64,000 nucleotides of DNA from Epinephelus fuscoguttatus (lineage: Eukaryota; Chordata; Actinopteri; Perciformes; Serranidae), in contig NC_064775.1 in the NCBI RefSeq assembly GCF_011397635.1, positions 14,955,452 to 15,019,451 of the forward strand. The letters run 5' to 3'. The translations under genes and the position numbers were made by a program. The notes beneath the pieces were generated by a model. The model did not search any database, had not been told where the DNA came from, and saw only the letters and a list, made by a program, of their open reading frames with translations. Of this stretch, positions 1 to 10,859 are shown piece after piece. Numbering within the stretch: the first letter of the stretch is position 1; each line of letters starts with the position of its first letter.

Positions 1-335
1 CTGACCCATACACACAATCCAACGACCGAAGGAGAAGTCCTTTCCTTGGAAAAAGCAAAAGTGATCAGCACACACCTGTTGGCTGGCCCAGTCAACCCCA
101 TTAAACTTTTGCAGGGGAAAAAAAACGACTAAGAGGTGTGAGAGGCTGTTAGTCATAACAGAGAGGAAGAGGTTGATGGAGCGAACAGAGAAAGAGAGGT
201 GAAGGATGGAGAGTTGAGGAGTCGAGCATCCTGCCGTCTCTCAGCCAGGAGGATGAATGGAAAGCCTGCCTCTCTGCCTCCTTTTATATTCTCTCTTCCC
301 CTGCTGCCTCGCTTTGGCTTTTACCCTGGCTTCAA

Positions 336-378
336 TGTGTGTGTGTGTGTGTGTGCATGTGTGCGTATGTGTGTGTGC
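336..378. repeat. (TG)n microsatellite, interrupted
   Basis: Interrupted TG run near the left edge of the window. The small open frame across it has no other support. Confidence 0.9.
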
Positions 379-1179
379 GGAGAGAGACCTCTTTCAGAGC
401 AGCAGGAATATATTATAACCCAAACAAAAGGAGCCGGCTTATTGTTTATGAATTACTAGCCTTCCAAAGCCAACAAAGGCCCCTATTTTCATAGAAAACT
501 CCATTTTCATTTCAGCTCCATTTGATTACCAGAGCAAAGACAATAAAAAGGCCTCTCTGGGCGCAACGTCCCAAAGGGATTCATTCCTCCTTCTCTCGCT
601 CATTCAACGCCACTGAAAAGGTTTCTTTATTGCTTTCTTTTCAGGGCCGACGTCAAATGGGCTTTTAGGAGTAAACCAATGACAAAAAAACTATTGCTTG
701 GCTATTTTGTACAATAACAGGGCCGGGGGAAGAGAGGAGTCCTGTGTTGTCTTTGTCATCTTTCTTTCTCTTTTCTTTTGCTCCTTTCTGCTATTGGAGA
801 GGAAAATTGCAGAGGCTGAAAATTCATGGCAAGGCTTTGAAGGGAAAGAGAGGGAGAAAGACGAGGGAGCCACAATGCAACAATACAAGTCAAATCTAAA
901 TTATCACTAGCTATTGAACACAGTGAGGAGACAGAAAGGTACTGTACGACTCCAGAGGAGTTTAGTGTGTTTGTGTGTTGTGAGAGTACCTTTCACACAC
1001 CTGTTGGGCTCATGGCCAAAAACAATACAACCCCAGTAACTCACTGTCATTTAATCTACAATGAGGCTGTCGACAGTGTGTCTCTAGTTCACTGTTCTGC
1101 AGACCTCTAGGTGTGTGTAGAGATGCTGGTAGAATTAATGATTGCTTCTCAGATCCTGGCTCTGATTTGTGTGAGTGCT

Positions 1180-1548
1180 TTAAAGGGACAAAAATCAAAA
1201 ATACATGTTTTACCTCTTACATGTAGCTGTATTTATTAGTCTAGATTGTTTTTGTGTGAGTTGGAGATGTAGAGATGTCTGCTTTTGCTCACATATAGCC
1301 TAATGGAACTAGATGGCACTCAGCTTGTGGTGCTCAAAGCACTAAAACAATACATTTGAAACATGTCTCTTTCCAGAAATCATGACCCAGTTACTCAACA
1401 TAACCAACAGATGTATTTGTGAGCAGTTTCATGTAGGAACTATTTTCTTTCCATTACACCCACCAACTGAATCATTACGCAGAAGGAAGCGTGCATCTAC
1501 CCATGGACAAGAGGCTCATGACAGTGCAAGATGTAAAAATTAATGTTG
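1180..1548 (+). mobile_element. Half copy of a palindromic teleost repeat
   Basis: It begins TTAAAGGGACA and carries CTAGATTGTTTTTGTGTGAG, GGAACTAGATGGCACTCAGC, TTGTGGTGCTCAAAGCAC and GAAGGAAGCGTGCATCTAC. These are shared with the fuller copy at 36577-37260 and a core fragment at 59815-60020. Confidence 0.75.
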
Positions 1549-4179
1549 TCCATTAACTGTAAGCAACTGTAAGCCCTGGAAATAATGAAGTTCATTATTT
1601 GTTCTTCTAGGTATTACAGATAAATGATGAAGTAATAAGTTACTTGGTTTTGAGGGATGAAGAGATAACCTCCCTTCCAGCAGGAAAGGTGCTAACCTAG
1701 ATCCCACAACACTTTCCAACTACGCAAACATTTCTTGGATTTTTGAAAGAAAAAAAAAGTTGAATTTATAAACAATAAAACACATCCTTGTTGAATTCAG
1801 TTCACTCAGGGGTTTGGGTGCTACAGTACGTTATGATTATGGTACAGACATAGCTGTGTAACTGGTGCGAGTTTTAGTCTCACAAAACCAGATGTACCAG
1901 AAGGAGGGACGATAAAGTGTTTGATATGAAGCTGAAAAGCCTTAACCAAACCATGTATTACATGAGTGGCCTGTAAAATATGGGGGGAAAATACTATTAT
2001 TCTTAAAAGGAAAGAAATGAATAGCGTCAGCACACACTGACTGCAGAAGATGCTCTTTCATCTTTTGCTTTGCCTACTGTTTTTGTCCTCCTGGATGAAT
2101 ATTTGGCTCGAGACAAAAGGTGAACCAATCAATTATTCCTCTAGCAGGGCCCTGGTGCTGTTGTGAAAAGCGTTGACATTTGAGCTTTCCAGACGACATC
2201 TGCAAATTTATATGCCTTCCATTGTGCGAGGCAGCCAGCCCTGTATCAAAGGCTGTAAAAGGCCTTGTCAATTTAGTAAGGACAACTCCACAAAGACTCC
2301 TTTCTCCTCTGTTGTTATGGGAATAATGCTTTTCACTGGTGTCCTGCCAAAACCTGTTGGCAATTTCGCCATGTGATGTTATTGATTGCATTGATAACAG
2401 ACATCTAACATGGAAGCTATCAAACTGTCAGTGATGCATTGTGAAGCATCACAAGTGAATGCGTGGTGATCAGATCCAAGAATAAACTTCTTTATGGAGG
2501 CTTTACAATGAATAAATGTGTACAATAGGCGTCTCACCTTTAACGTACTGTAGCTGACTGAAACCACTGGTAATTACTGTCAAATTAAAATATCCACTTT
2601 CTATCTTGGTGTCCTGCACACTGACATCAATAGCCTGCAGTATGGCCTTGACAAAAACCTTTATGATGTGAATTTAAAATGGCACGTCGTCTCTAATCCT
2701 GTACTTAAATGTCACCGTACAGCCATACAGCCTCCATAAATCAGTCACTTGCAAGTTGAGTCTCAGTGGCTTAAAGTTTTATATATTCCTGCTCATATTT
2801 TCATTTCAAACAGACAGAAGTCTCACTGTTTACTGTGTCACTTTTCAACAGCTACAAGAACTGCACACAATAAAGATATAGACATATTCTGTGACACTTG
2901 GCCAGTGGATCTGTTTCAAAAATTGCAGGGAAGAACAGTGCAAGGAGACACAACAACAGCAACCAGTAAGATAAAGAGCTACAGAAGACTTCAGCAAAGT
3001 ATACAACACCTTTTACCTTGCTGTTCACACCTATCCCGACCATGCAAAACAACTCTAACATATCTAAAGTTCCCTCTTTTCCTCAGCTCCTTCTACTTAT
3101 ATCAGATAACACTGTTTTCACACAGGCAGGAAAACAGAGAGAGCTGAAGAAAACATGAAAATGTTAAGAGCATTTTCACCAATATGACAAGGCATGCAAA
3201 GCATTAAGAAATAAAATTCTAATTATTCAGTACCGCACACACAGAAAAACAAAAGCACAGCAAGGTGTAACATCACAATGTCACTGATTGCGACACCACA
3301 GCTGATTCCAGGATATTTAAACTGATCAAAATGCTATTAAATAGTAAAAGGCTAATTTGAGGTGTTTTACCAAACTGCTCAAGGACATTTTGTGGATTGT
3401 GTTTTATCACCTGGTAGTGGTTCTAGCTCATCTAATCCACAGGGGACAGACTCAAGCCACTTAAAATAACTGATATAAAGGCCTCATTTTAGCAGAACTT
3501 TAATACAAAGTGATGATATTCACATCAAATATAATGCACATATCAAAGATAGGCTACATGACTTAAACATGTTTGTATGATTTCTCAAACAATAGAAATA
3601 TATGCAGTACTACAAAGCTGCAGGTACTCCTCAATACTGAGGAAACATCCACAGGTCTAAAACCTTTTGTTCACATCAAAAAGTATCAATGCATGTATCA
3701 AATACATGACTTACACACTGTTATCTGTCTGCATGGTACACAACGTATGGCTTATAAAGCCTATAGAGTTACTTAGCTCAATACACATAATGCAGCAAAG
3801 TTTAAAAACAAAGCAATTCCCACATAGGTCCATTCACATATTAGACACCATCAATAGGTGACTGACTGATTAAACAACCAAATAATGCAAAACTAGAGAG
3901 ATGTCACATCATTCAAAGCCTCTGCAGACAGCAGCAACAGCACAACACCTTCAGACAAACAGCCCCAACAACCTTCATAACATCAGCAAGTACACTGCAA
4001 GGAGTTAAACACACACAGGAAGCAACCACAGCGGGACATTTAAACATCGGGAAATAAAGCAAAGAGACAAACACAGACAGACAGAGAGACAGATAGAGTG
4101 TATGTGACTTACATTTGATGTTCAAGTCCATTCATCTTTCTGTCATGGAGATGAAGTAGACACTGATGTCCAACTGCAC
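1549..4179. other. Intergenic, no supported feature
   Basis: AT-rich sequence on both strands. The short open frames lack splice context, family resemblance or composition expected of coding DNA. I see nothing functional. Confidence 0.6.
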
Positions 4180-4310
4180 TTGCTGCTTTGACAGTCTCTG
4201 TTTATTTGTTGACAGAAGTCTTCTTCATCTTGACAGTCTCTTTTTATTTGTTTGTTTGTTGACAGAGTCCTCTTCCGCTTTGACAGTCAATTTCTTCGTT
4301 GACAGTCTTC
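4180..4310 (+). repeat. Degenerate short tandem repeat
   Basis: TTTGACAGTCTCTGTTTATT, TTGACAGTCTCTTTTTATTT, TTTGACAGTCAATTTCTT and TTGACAGTCTTCG follow at irregular spacing of about 25-55 bases. Non-coding. Confidence 0.55.
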
Positions 4311-5361
4311 GTTTCCTCTCTCTGTGGCTGCTACATGTAGCTAGCTTAGCATGTTAGCCGATATCATTAGCAACACTAGAATACTAGCTAACAGTACAGC
4401 TACCTGGAAGCTAACTGTTGCTTTATGTAAAGTAACTTATGTTGTTAACTTTATGCTGTTTATAGTGTAAAAGGCTATTTTATTAAGTTTATTTACCGGG
4501 AACGTGTCCGTTAAGGTGTCAGAGTGTCCGTACAGAGGCCGCTTTGAACTGTTTGATACTTCACTGTATATTAATTAAGAGAGGCAACTTTCACCTGCCG
4601 TTGATTTCTGTTAGGGTGTAATACCACACTTTGACCACTGACACATAGGGGCGCTGTTTGACTTGGTATTCAGTATTCAGTATTCAGTCAAAGGGGTTTT
4701 TTTTTGCATATTGAGTGACACTATAGTTGAATTAAATTAGACTTAAAGTATCGTCTTAAATCCTTAAGAATTCATAACTGTTTAAGCACCGTAGCTGAGT
4801 TGTGCAAGTTTGTCACTGTGGTGATTTTCCCCTCATCTATAGTTTGATCCAATCAGCCTGCAAAGCACCTGAGATCAAGTCCATATGTAACTATGTATAA
4901 ATGTAACATGTATATTGAGTTTAAATACATTTTAAAATATCCATCAAAATTCATATGATCAGGTAGACTCTGTACGTTTTACCATCACTGAGCGTTATGT
5001 GTTGCTTCATTGCAACTGTTTGTATTTAGACTATTATTTTTCTTTTCTTTTTGAGTTTATTAAACATTTGTAGTCATCACACAAGTTAAATGTTTGACCA
5101 CTTAACTCGTGGAAAAGGGCTGCAGAGCGTCAAGAAGAAAATCAATTTACAAACAAATGATGAACATTTACAACTCCAAGATTAATGGATTACTGTAGGA
5201 ATCTTTTATTACTGGTTTATAACATTATTTTATACATGCTGTTAGCTTCTGCTGATGGCTCATCAGAAACTGAAAAACTAACGACTTTCTATTTATGGCA
5301 TATTGACATTTCTAACTGTGGACATGATGACTTAAGTGAAAGACACACAAACATTTTAAAG

Positions 5362-5690
5362 CCAAATCAAGTCAAATTTATTTATATTTCATATAGAGCA
5401 GGTGTAGACCATACTCTTTAGTTAACAGAGACCCAACAAATTCCCACCATGAGCAAGCACTGTGGCAACGGCGGCGAGGAAAAACTGCCTTTTAACAGGC
5501 AGAAACCTCAGGCAGAACCAGGCGCTATGGTTGGCTGCCTCGACCGGTTGGGTTGGAGGAGCGTGACAGAGGAGAGAGGGGTGGATGGATGGAGGGAGAG
5601 AAGGGGGCACTGAGTGTGGGAGTTAGACTGAGGGAGAGTGGAAGGGAGGGAGAATGGGAGCATCTCTGCACAGGGAGGAGGCATAATCAT
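5362..5690 (+). repeat. Dispersed teleost repeat fragment
   Basis: CAAATCAAGTCAAATTTATT at 5366 onward, followed by AGAGCAGGTGTAGACCATAC, ACCCAACAA, CCATGAGCAAGCACTGTGG, GAAAAACTGCC and TTTAACAGGCAGAAACCTC, matches a repeat I know from many fish genomes. It is cut short and merges into GA-rich low-complexity sequence at 5550-5670. The short open frames across it are not genes. Confidence 0.65.
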
Positions 5691-7444
5691 CTCCAGTCTT
5701 CTTCGCCGTTGATCAGCTCCTGGTGGATGTTGAAGTCCATCAGGGCCTGAAGAAAACCACATAGAGTTCCCACCTCAGATATTATTCTAACACCTTCTAC
5801 TACACAGATATATAACATCCCTGATTTCACTCAGTGACTTCTACAGACTTGATCATTTCTAACATGCATTCAAAGATCAGATTAACTGAACATTCATGAC
5901 CACACACTGAGAAACTACAAAATATGTCATAGTGCTATACACCAGGCTGCTCCACACTACCTTGAGTTCAGACGAGTGGAGGAAGAGGAGCTGTCTCTGG
6001 TAGATGAAGTTCAGCCAGGTTCATGCTGACAGGTGTGTGCTCTTCTTTCACACACCGTCTGAAATACCTGTGAGGTGAAGAAGATGATGTCAGCAGATAG
6101 TTAACAGAAAGGTGGGTTTAATTTATCAGGCCAGGCATGCTGTTATTACAAAGCTTTGTTTTATCATTTTATCTGAAAGGTTATATTTACGTGTGTATCT
6201 CTGGTCCCTGCTGTTCCACTGAGGTCTTCGCATGGGGACAGGGCAGGAGTCAGAGGTGCAGGATGCTGGAAGAGGCTGAAGGTGGAGGTTTGGCCGTAGC
6301 TGTTTCGGTGTAGGATGGAGCTGGACACTTGGGAAGCGATAGATGGTTTGGCTGCAGCTGTCTGCTAGAACTGGCAGGTGGAGGCAGCGGCTGCAGGTTG
6401 CTGGCAGAGGCTGGAGGTGGAGGTCTGGCCGCAGCTGTCTGCTAGAACTGGCAGGTGGAGGTAGTGGTGCAGGTTGCTGGCAGAGGCTGGAGGTGGAGGT
6501 TTGGCCATAGCTTTTTCGGTGTAGGATGGAGCTGGACACTAAGGAGTCGATAGATGGTTTGGCTGCAGCTGTCTGCCAGAATCTGCAGGTGGAGGCGGCA
6601 GCTGCAGGTTGCTGGCAGAGGCTGTACAGTATAGCCTAGGTGGCAGAGTTTAAACCTGAAGGTAGCAGTGAGAGGCTGGAGGTGGAGGTGTGTCTTTAAC
6701 TGTGTGTGAGAATTAGCAGGTGGAGCATGGGGCAGCAGTTGGGTGGTAAAAGCTGCTGTCAGAGGGTGGAGGCAGAGGTTGGATGTGCAGCAGAGTGACA
6801 GAGGTGGAGAGAGATTTGCTCTGTTGCAGCACAACACTTAACTTAAAGCACAACACTTAACTTAAACTATAACACTTAACTTAAACTACAGAACTATTTA
6901 CATATCTGAGCTAATAGGACTAATATTTAGTGCTTAGCTCGTTTGGCGTGTGGCGGTGTCCAGGGCTCGGGCTCTCCTGAAGTGTCCACGTCATACAGGG
7001 GAGGATGGTGTTCAACCCCGTATGACACGTCCACAGTGACTGATTCTGTGAACGTTGGATGCTCCAGTCGCTCCCACAGCCTCTGCTTGATGCACCTCCC
7101 CAACGTCAGACTGTAAGGACGCAGCCGGCCATCCTTGTACCTGTGAGGAGCAGAAGAAACAGAAATTAAATCATAACGATACATGTGATTAAAAAGCTTC
7201 AATATGATTCTGAAGTAATAATTATTGAAGAAGGTGATGATGATCTGACTGAAAGATGATTCTGACTCAAACACACCTCAGCATGGGGTCCACAACTTCG
7301 TGGTAGAGCCGCTGGTACTCTTCCACGGAGCGGTTGTGGATCATCAGAGGGCCGTCATCAGGCAGCGGAGCAGTGGAGGGCTGGGGGCCGGGGGCCACAC
7401 CGGAGCACACTGGCAGCTCGTCAGGTGAGATGGTGGCTGAAGGC
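5679..7444 (-). pseudogene. Remnant of an unrecognised spliced gene
   Basis: Exon-like blocks on the minus strand: 7444-7277 (contains LMIHNRSVEEYQRLYHEV), 7140-6927 (YKDGRLRPYSLTLG, IKQRLWERLE, YDVDTSGEPEPW, ending AKRAKH), 6067-5961 (FIYQRQLLFLHSSELK near its 3' end), and 5758 to about 5690 (ALMDFNIHQELINGEEDW, then stop). Borders are GT-AG and phases fit between 7444-7277 and 7140-6927, and between 6067-5961 and the last block. But the frame giving FIYQRQ has stops earlier in its block, and no good 5' exon joins 7444. The text looks protein-like and conserved, yet I do not recognise it. It could be a decayed gene or a real gene with misread borders. Confidence 0.45.
6236..6830. repeat. Minisatellite, period 211 with about 76-base sub-units
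   Basis: A block beginning GTTTGGCC at 6288 recurs at 6499 with few changes, and GCAGGTTGCTGGCAGAGGCTG recurs several times. Sub-units carry CTGGCAGGTGGAGG. Long open frames on the minus strand here follow the repeat and are not supported as a gene. It lies between exon-like blocks of the unrecognised minus-strand gene. Confidence 0.8.
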
Positions 7445-7499
7445 CTGGGGACCAGATTTAAAAAAAGACAGCATGTCAGTGTCCAATGTGGAGGGCTGA

Positions 7500-9310
7500 G
7501 GCGTGGAAACAGTCAGCTTCCGAAGGTTCGGAAGGACGAGCCACGGAGGTCCTCTTCCTCTTCCTCTTCTGGGGAGAAGCAGCAGCAGAAGCCAAGGGTT
7601 GGTGCACCTGGGGAAGGTCAGCAACACACAGGAGGATGTCAGGCTCCAGTAAACTTGTTATTTAACAACATACTTTTATAATCTGACAGGAGACAAAGAC
7701 ATCAGACGCTCTGTAGAGGACCACCTTGTCAAATGAAACATTTGTAAAGCTGTCTGATTCTAGTTATTAAGTGTTACATTCACAACAATGTGGGACATCA
7801 AATGTCTGACCTGGTCATGGCTGCAGCATGAACTCTTCCTGCAGGCTACACGCCACCTCCTCAGTCTCTGCACAACACACGGCTACAAGACACACTCATG
7901 TTAGACTGAGGCTTGTTCGCCTGTTAGTCCTTTACTGCACTTAAATGATTTAATTATTTCATGATTTTCATGAGAAACATCAACAGTTAAATGATTTTCA
8001 TCAGTGAGGCGGGCATTTTGATTTTTGTTATTTTTAATTAAGCAGATGAATTGATCAGTACAGTTTTCCCTGCAACGAATAAATATCAATATAATATATA
8101 GGCTATATTGATTTCCTCTTCAATATATTTTGTGTACCATGTGACACATGGAATGGGGGGAGTGTGTGAAAGCAAGTAAGAGAAAAAAAGTGTAGGCTGT
8201 TTTAATTTTACAGCCACTGAATACTTCATTTTAAAATGTAAACACTTCTGAATTCATAGCATTGAAATATTTTACTGTGAAAACCATGTATCTGAATTTA
8301 TTTAAATATCAAATATTAAATATTAAATGTGTTTATTTGCATTTTAAAAGCTGAATGTGATTTTTCTTTCCAGTGTTCACACATTCAGATCTATATGGAG
8401 ATCAGAGCCTGTTGATAATGTGTTAGTTAACTTACAGTCTCGTTGTTGAAACACACACACAAACACAAAAGCAGTCAAAGAGTATAAATCTTACAGTTTG
8501 CATGATGGAAGTGAGTTGAGTGTCTTTCAGTGAGTCACTGTTAAAATGAAATTTTGAAGAAATCGTCGACTGAAGCCCGTGAAAAACTTTTGTGGACCGT
8601 CCTCGGTTTTGTTTGTGTTATAATGATGATCTTGTATAAATGATGCACCTGGAGACAAACCATAGCAACCATGGAATCCTTCTCCTCCATTTTGTGCACG
8701 TTTGATCTCACAGTCACATGTCACCTGTGTGTGTGTCTGAGCGAATTCTGCATCGATGCTGATGACAGCAAGACCACCTATACGTTGCTGTCCCATGGTT
8801 GAACGCAGCTTTGGATAAACTTGGCTCAGCAGAGGAAACTGACTGCATTAATAACTGTAAGCGGGAGCGCACCGAAGTGAGCCGATACATGCGCTGCAGC
8901 TTTCTCAGACTCTGCTCGTATTTGTACGAGGTTCTGATCCTGCCACAGTGTGTAACGACTGTTCTGCCTGCTGTCCCCACATAATTTCACTATCTGAGAA
9001 TGTGTGGATGTGCGCCCGCCGTGCGCCATGAGACCGTTTCCTCAGTGCCTTTCTTTTGGCCTCCTGTTCCTGCTGGGCTCACGTTTGGGGATTTTAACAG
9101 TGTGTTATTATCTCACCTGCTCTCTGACAGCAGCAGGTATGTTATGTGAGTGGAGTCTTTCAGTATTTAAATCCGTTACTCTAGTAAAAGTAACTAATAC
9201 CACTCTGTGAAAATACTCTGTTACAAGTCGACGTCCTGCATTTGAAATATTACCTCAGTAAAAATATTTGAACAACAAAACAGAGATAAAGATCTACTAG
9301 AGACAGAAGA
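7500..9310. other. No firm gene
   Basis: Between the unrecognised gene blocks and the arhgef7 3' UTR. A block at about 7622-7440 reads KRKRKR in one minus-strand frame, and 7870-7811 could precede it in phase, but no donor links them to 7444-7277. Left unannotated. Confidence 0.4.
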
Positions 9311-9331
9311 TTCAACTGTTTGAGTCAACAT

Positions 9332-10859
9332 TTTATTCACAGACAAATGGGTGAAATAAATAAAGAGAGGGGGGATGATTCTTGTCATAGTAACTACTGT
9401 AATCACCTTCATTATTGTAACAACTGAACACACAATACATTTACATCAGTCACTCTCAGTTAAATACATAAGTTAGAATCAATAATTGACATACTGTATT
9501 ACATAGCTTGCATTAGCGTGGTTTCTAATTTCAGTTATAGGCCTATTTCAGTTGGTGAAGTTTTGATGCTTCATAACTTTAGCAAAGGAAATGTTCTTCT
9601 CCCAAAGGCACATCTCCTGACGTTGATGAGAAATAGGCTGCTTCTCTGTACAAATCATCTTTAGTGTGATCACCCAGGTCAAGTAGAAAATAAGTGGTGT
9701 TACAAATCAAAAGCAGCTGATAAGAGTAAAAACACAATCACAAATATAAAAATAAGAAAACATTCTACAGTAAGTTGCATATTGACATCATAAACATCAT
9801 TAAAAAAACAGTTTCCAGTGTTGTATTGCTTTGGTTTAGGACCAGAAAGAGCAGCGAGCTGAGTCACTGTAGGTTAAGACAAACTGAAAATGAGCTGTGA
9901 TGGTATCTGTGTGACTTGGTGCTCTGTATGAGTTCAGCGCAGTTTCTTACTGTGTCCCTATTTGAAAATAACACGATTCAAAATCATCCTGAACCTTTAA
10001 ATATTGTTTGGAGTGTCTATCTGCAAAAATATGAAATTTGAAATAGAAGTTAATCTGGAGCAGAAAGCTGAAACTCCCTGATGGACGAGTAAATTCCTGA
10101 GAAGATCTCCCTCCTGCTTCCCTTTGACAATAACAAGATGATTTTACGGTACGTCACATTTTTGAGACGTGGTATCTGCTTCGTATCCCATGAAGCAATG
10201 CAGTGGATCCACAAAGTAATTTGGTAGTCTGTTCCAAAATGTAAAGCTTGGGGTTCTTCATCACAGTTGCGCTGATCTTTACATCGCACAGAGAACTTTA
10301 ATCTCATCCTGTCACTGAAGAGTGCTGGTAAATTTAGGTTGACTTTAAAATTTGGTTCCTACAACAATTTGTGTTTGATATAACAAATAAACTAACTTCA
10401 TAGTTTGTTCGACTCAGTAACTTATATCATAAAATAGAAATAGAGGTCTTCTGTTCAGTCAATAAAATACTGGTTAAATCTCATACTTAATGCAAATAAG
10501 CACAAGGAGGGATTACCACAAACACGCGTGGATGAGGGAAAGTTATTGGTTTGTTAGTGCTCCACAGAAGGCTGTTGAAAGAAGTAAAGGAGTGTGACAG
10601 GAAGTGATGTCATCATGCCTACCAGCTAATTTGGCATCACAGCTTTACGGTCAGTTGGGATGGCTTTGCTAATGGCTGGCAGGTGTTTCCTCTTGGTCCA
10701 CAGTTTGGTACAGACAGGTCACTGTGAAGGTCAAAGCAAGTGAGGACATGTTGAATGAAGTATTGGCAGCTTGTGTCCAAGCCAGATGAACAACAGCTCA
10801 TTTGGTCATTTCAAAGTCAGACGTGGGTCTCGTCCGTTATGATCAGACACATGTTGATC
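9332..10859 (-). other. arhgef7: arhgef7 3' UTR with candidate poly(A) signal
   Basis: About 1.5 kb follows the arhgef7 stop on the minus strand with no supported gene. The first canonical AATAAA I see on that strand is the complement of 9332-9337. A weaker ATTAAA lies at the complement of about 10295-10301. The 3' end is inferred and has no transcript support. Confidence 0.5.

Noticed and set aside
691-910. Overlapping short open frames on both strands
   Set aside because: No splice signals, family resemblance or regulatory context; expected by chance.
6126-6837. Pro/Leu/His-rich minus-strand proteins
   Set aside because: Both open frames follow the 211-base minisatellite and differ only in repeat phase.
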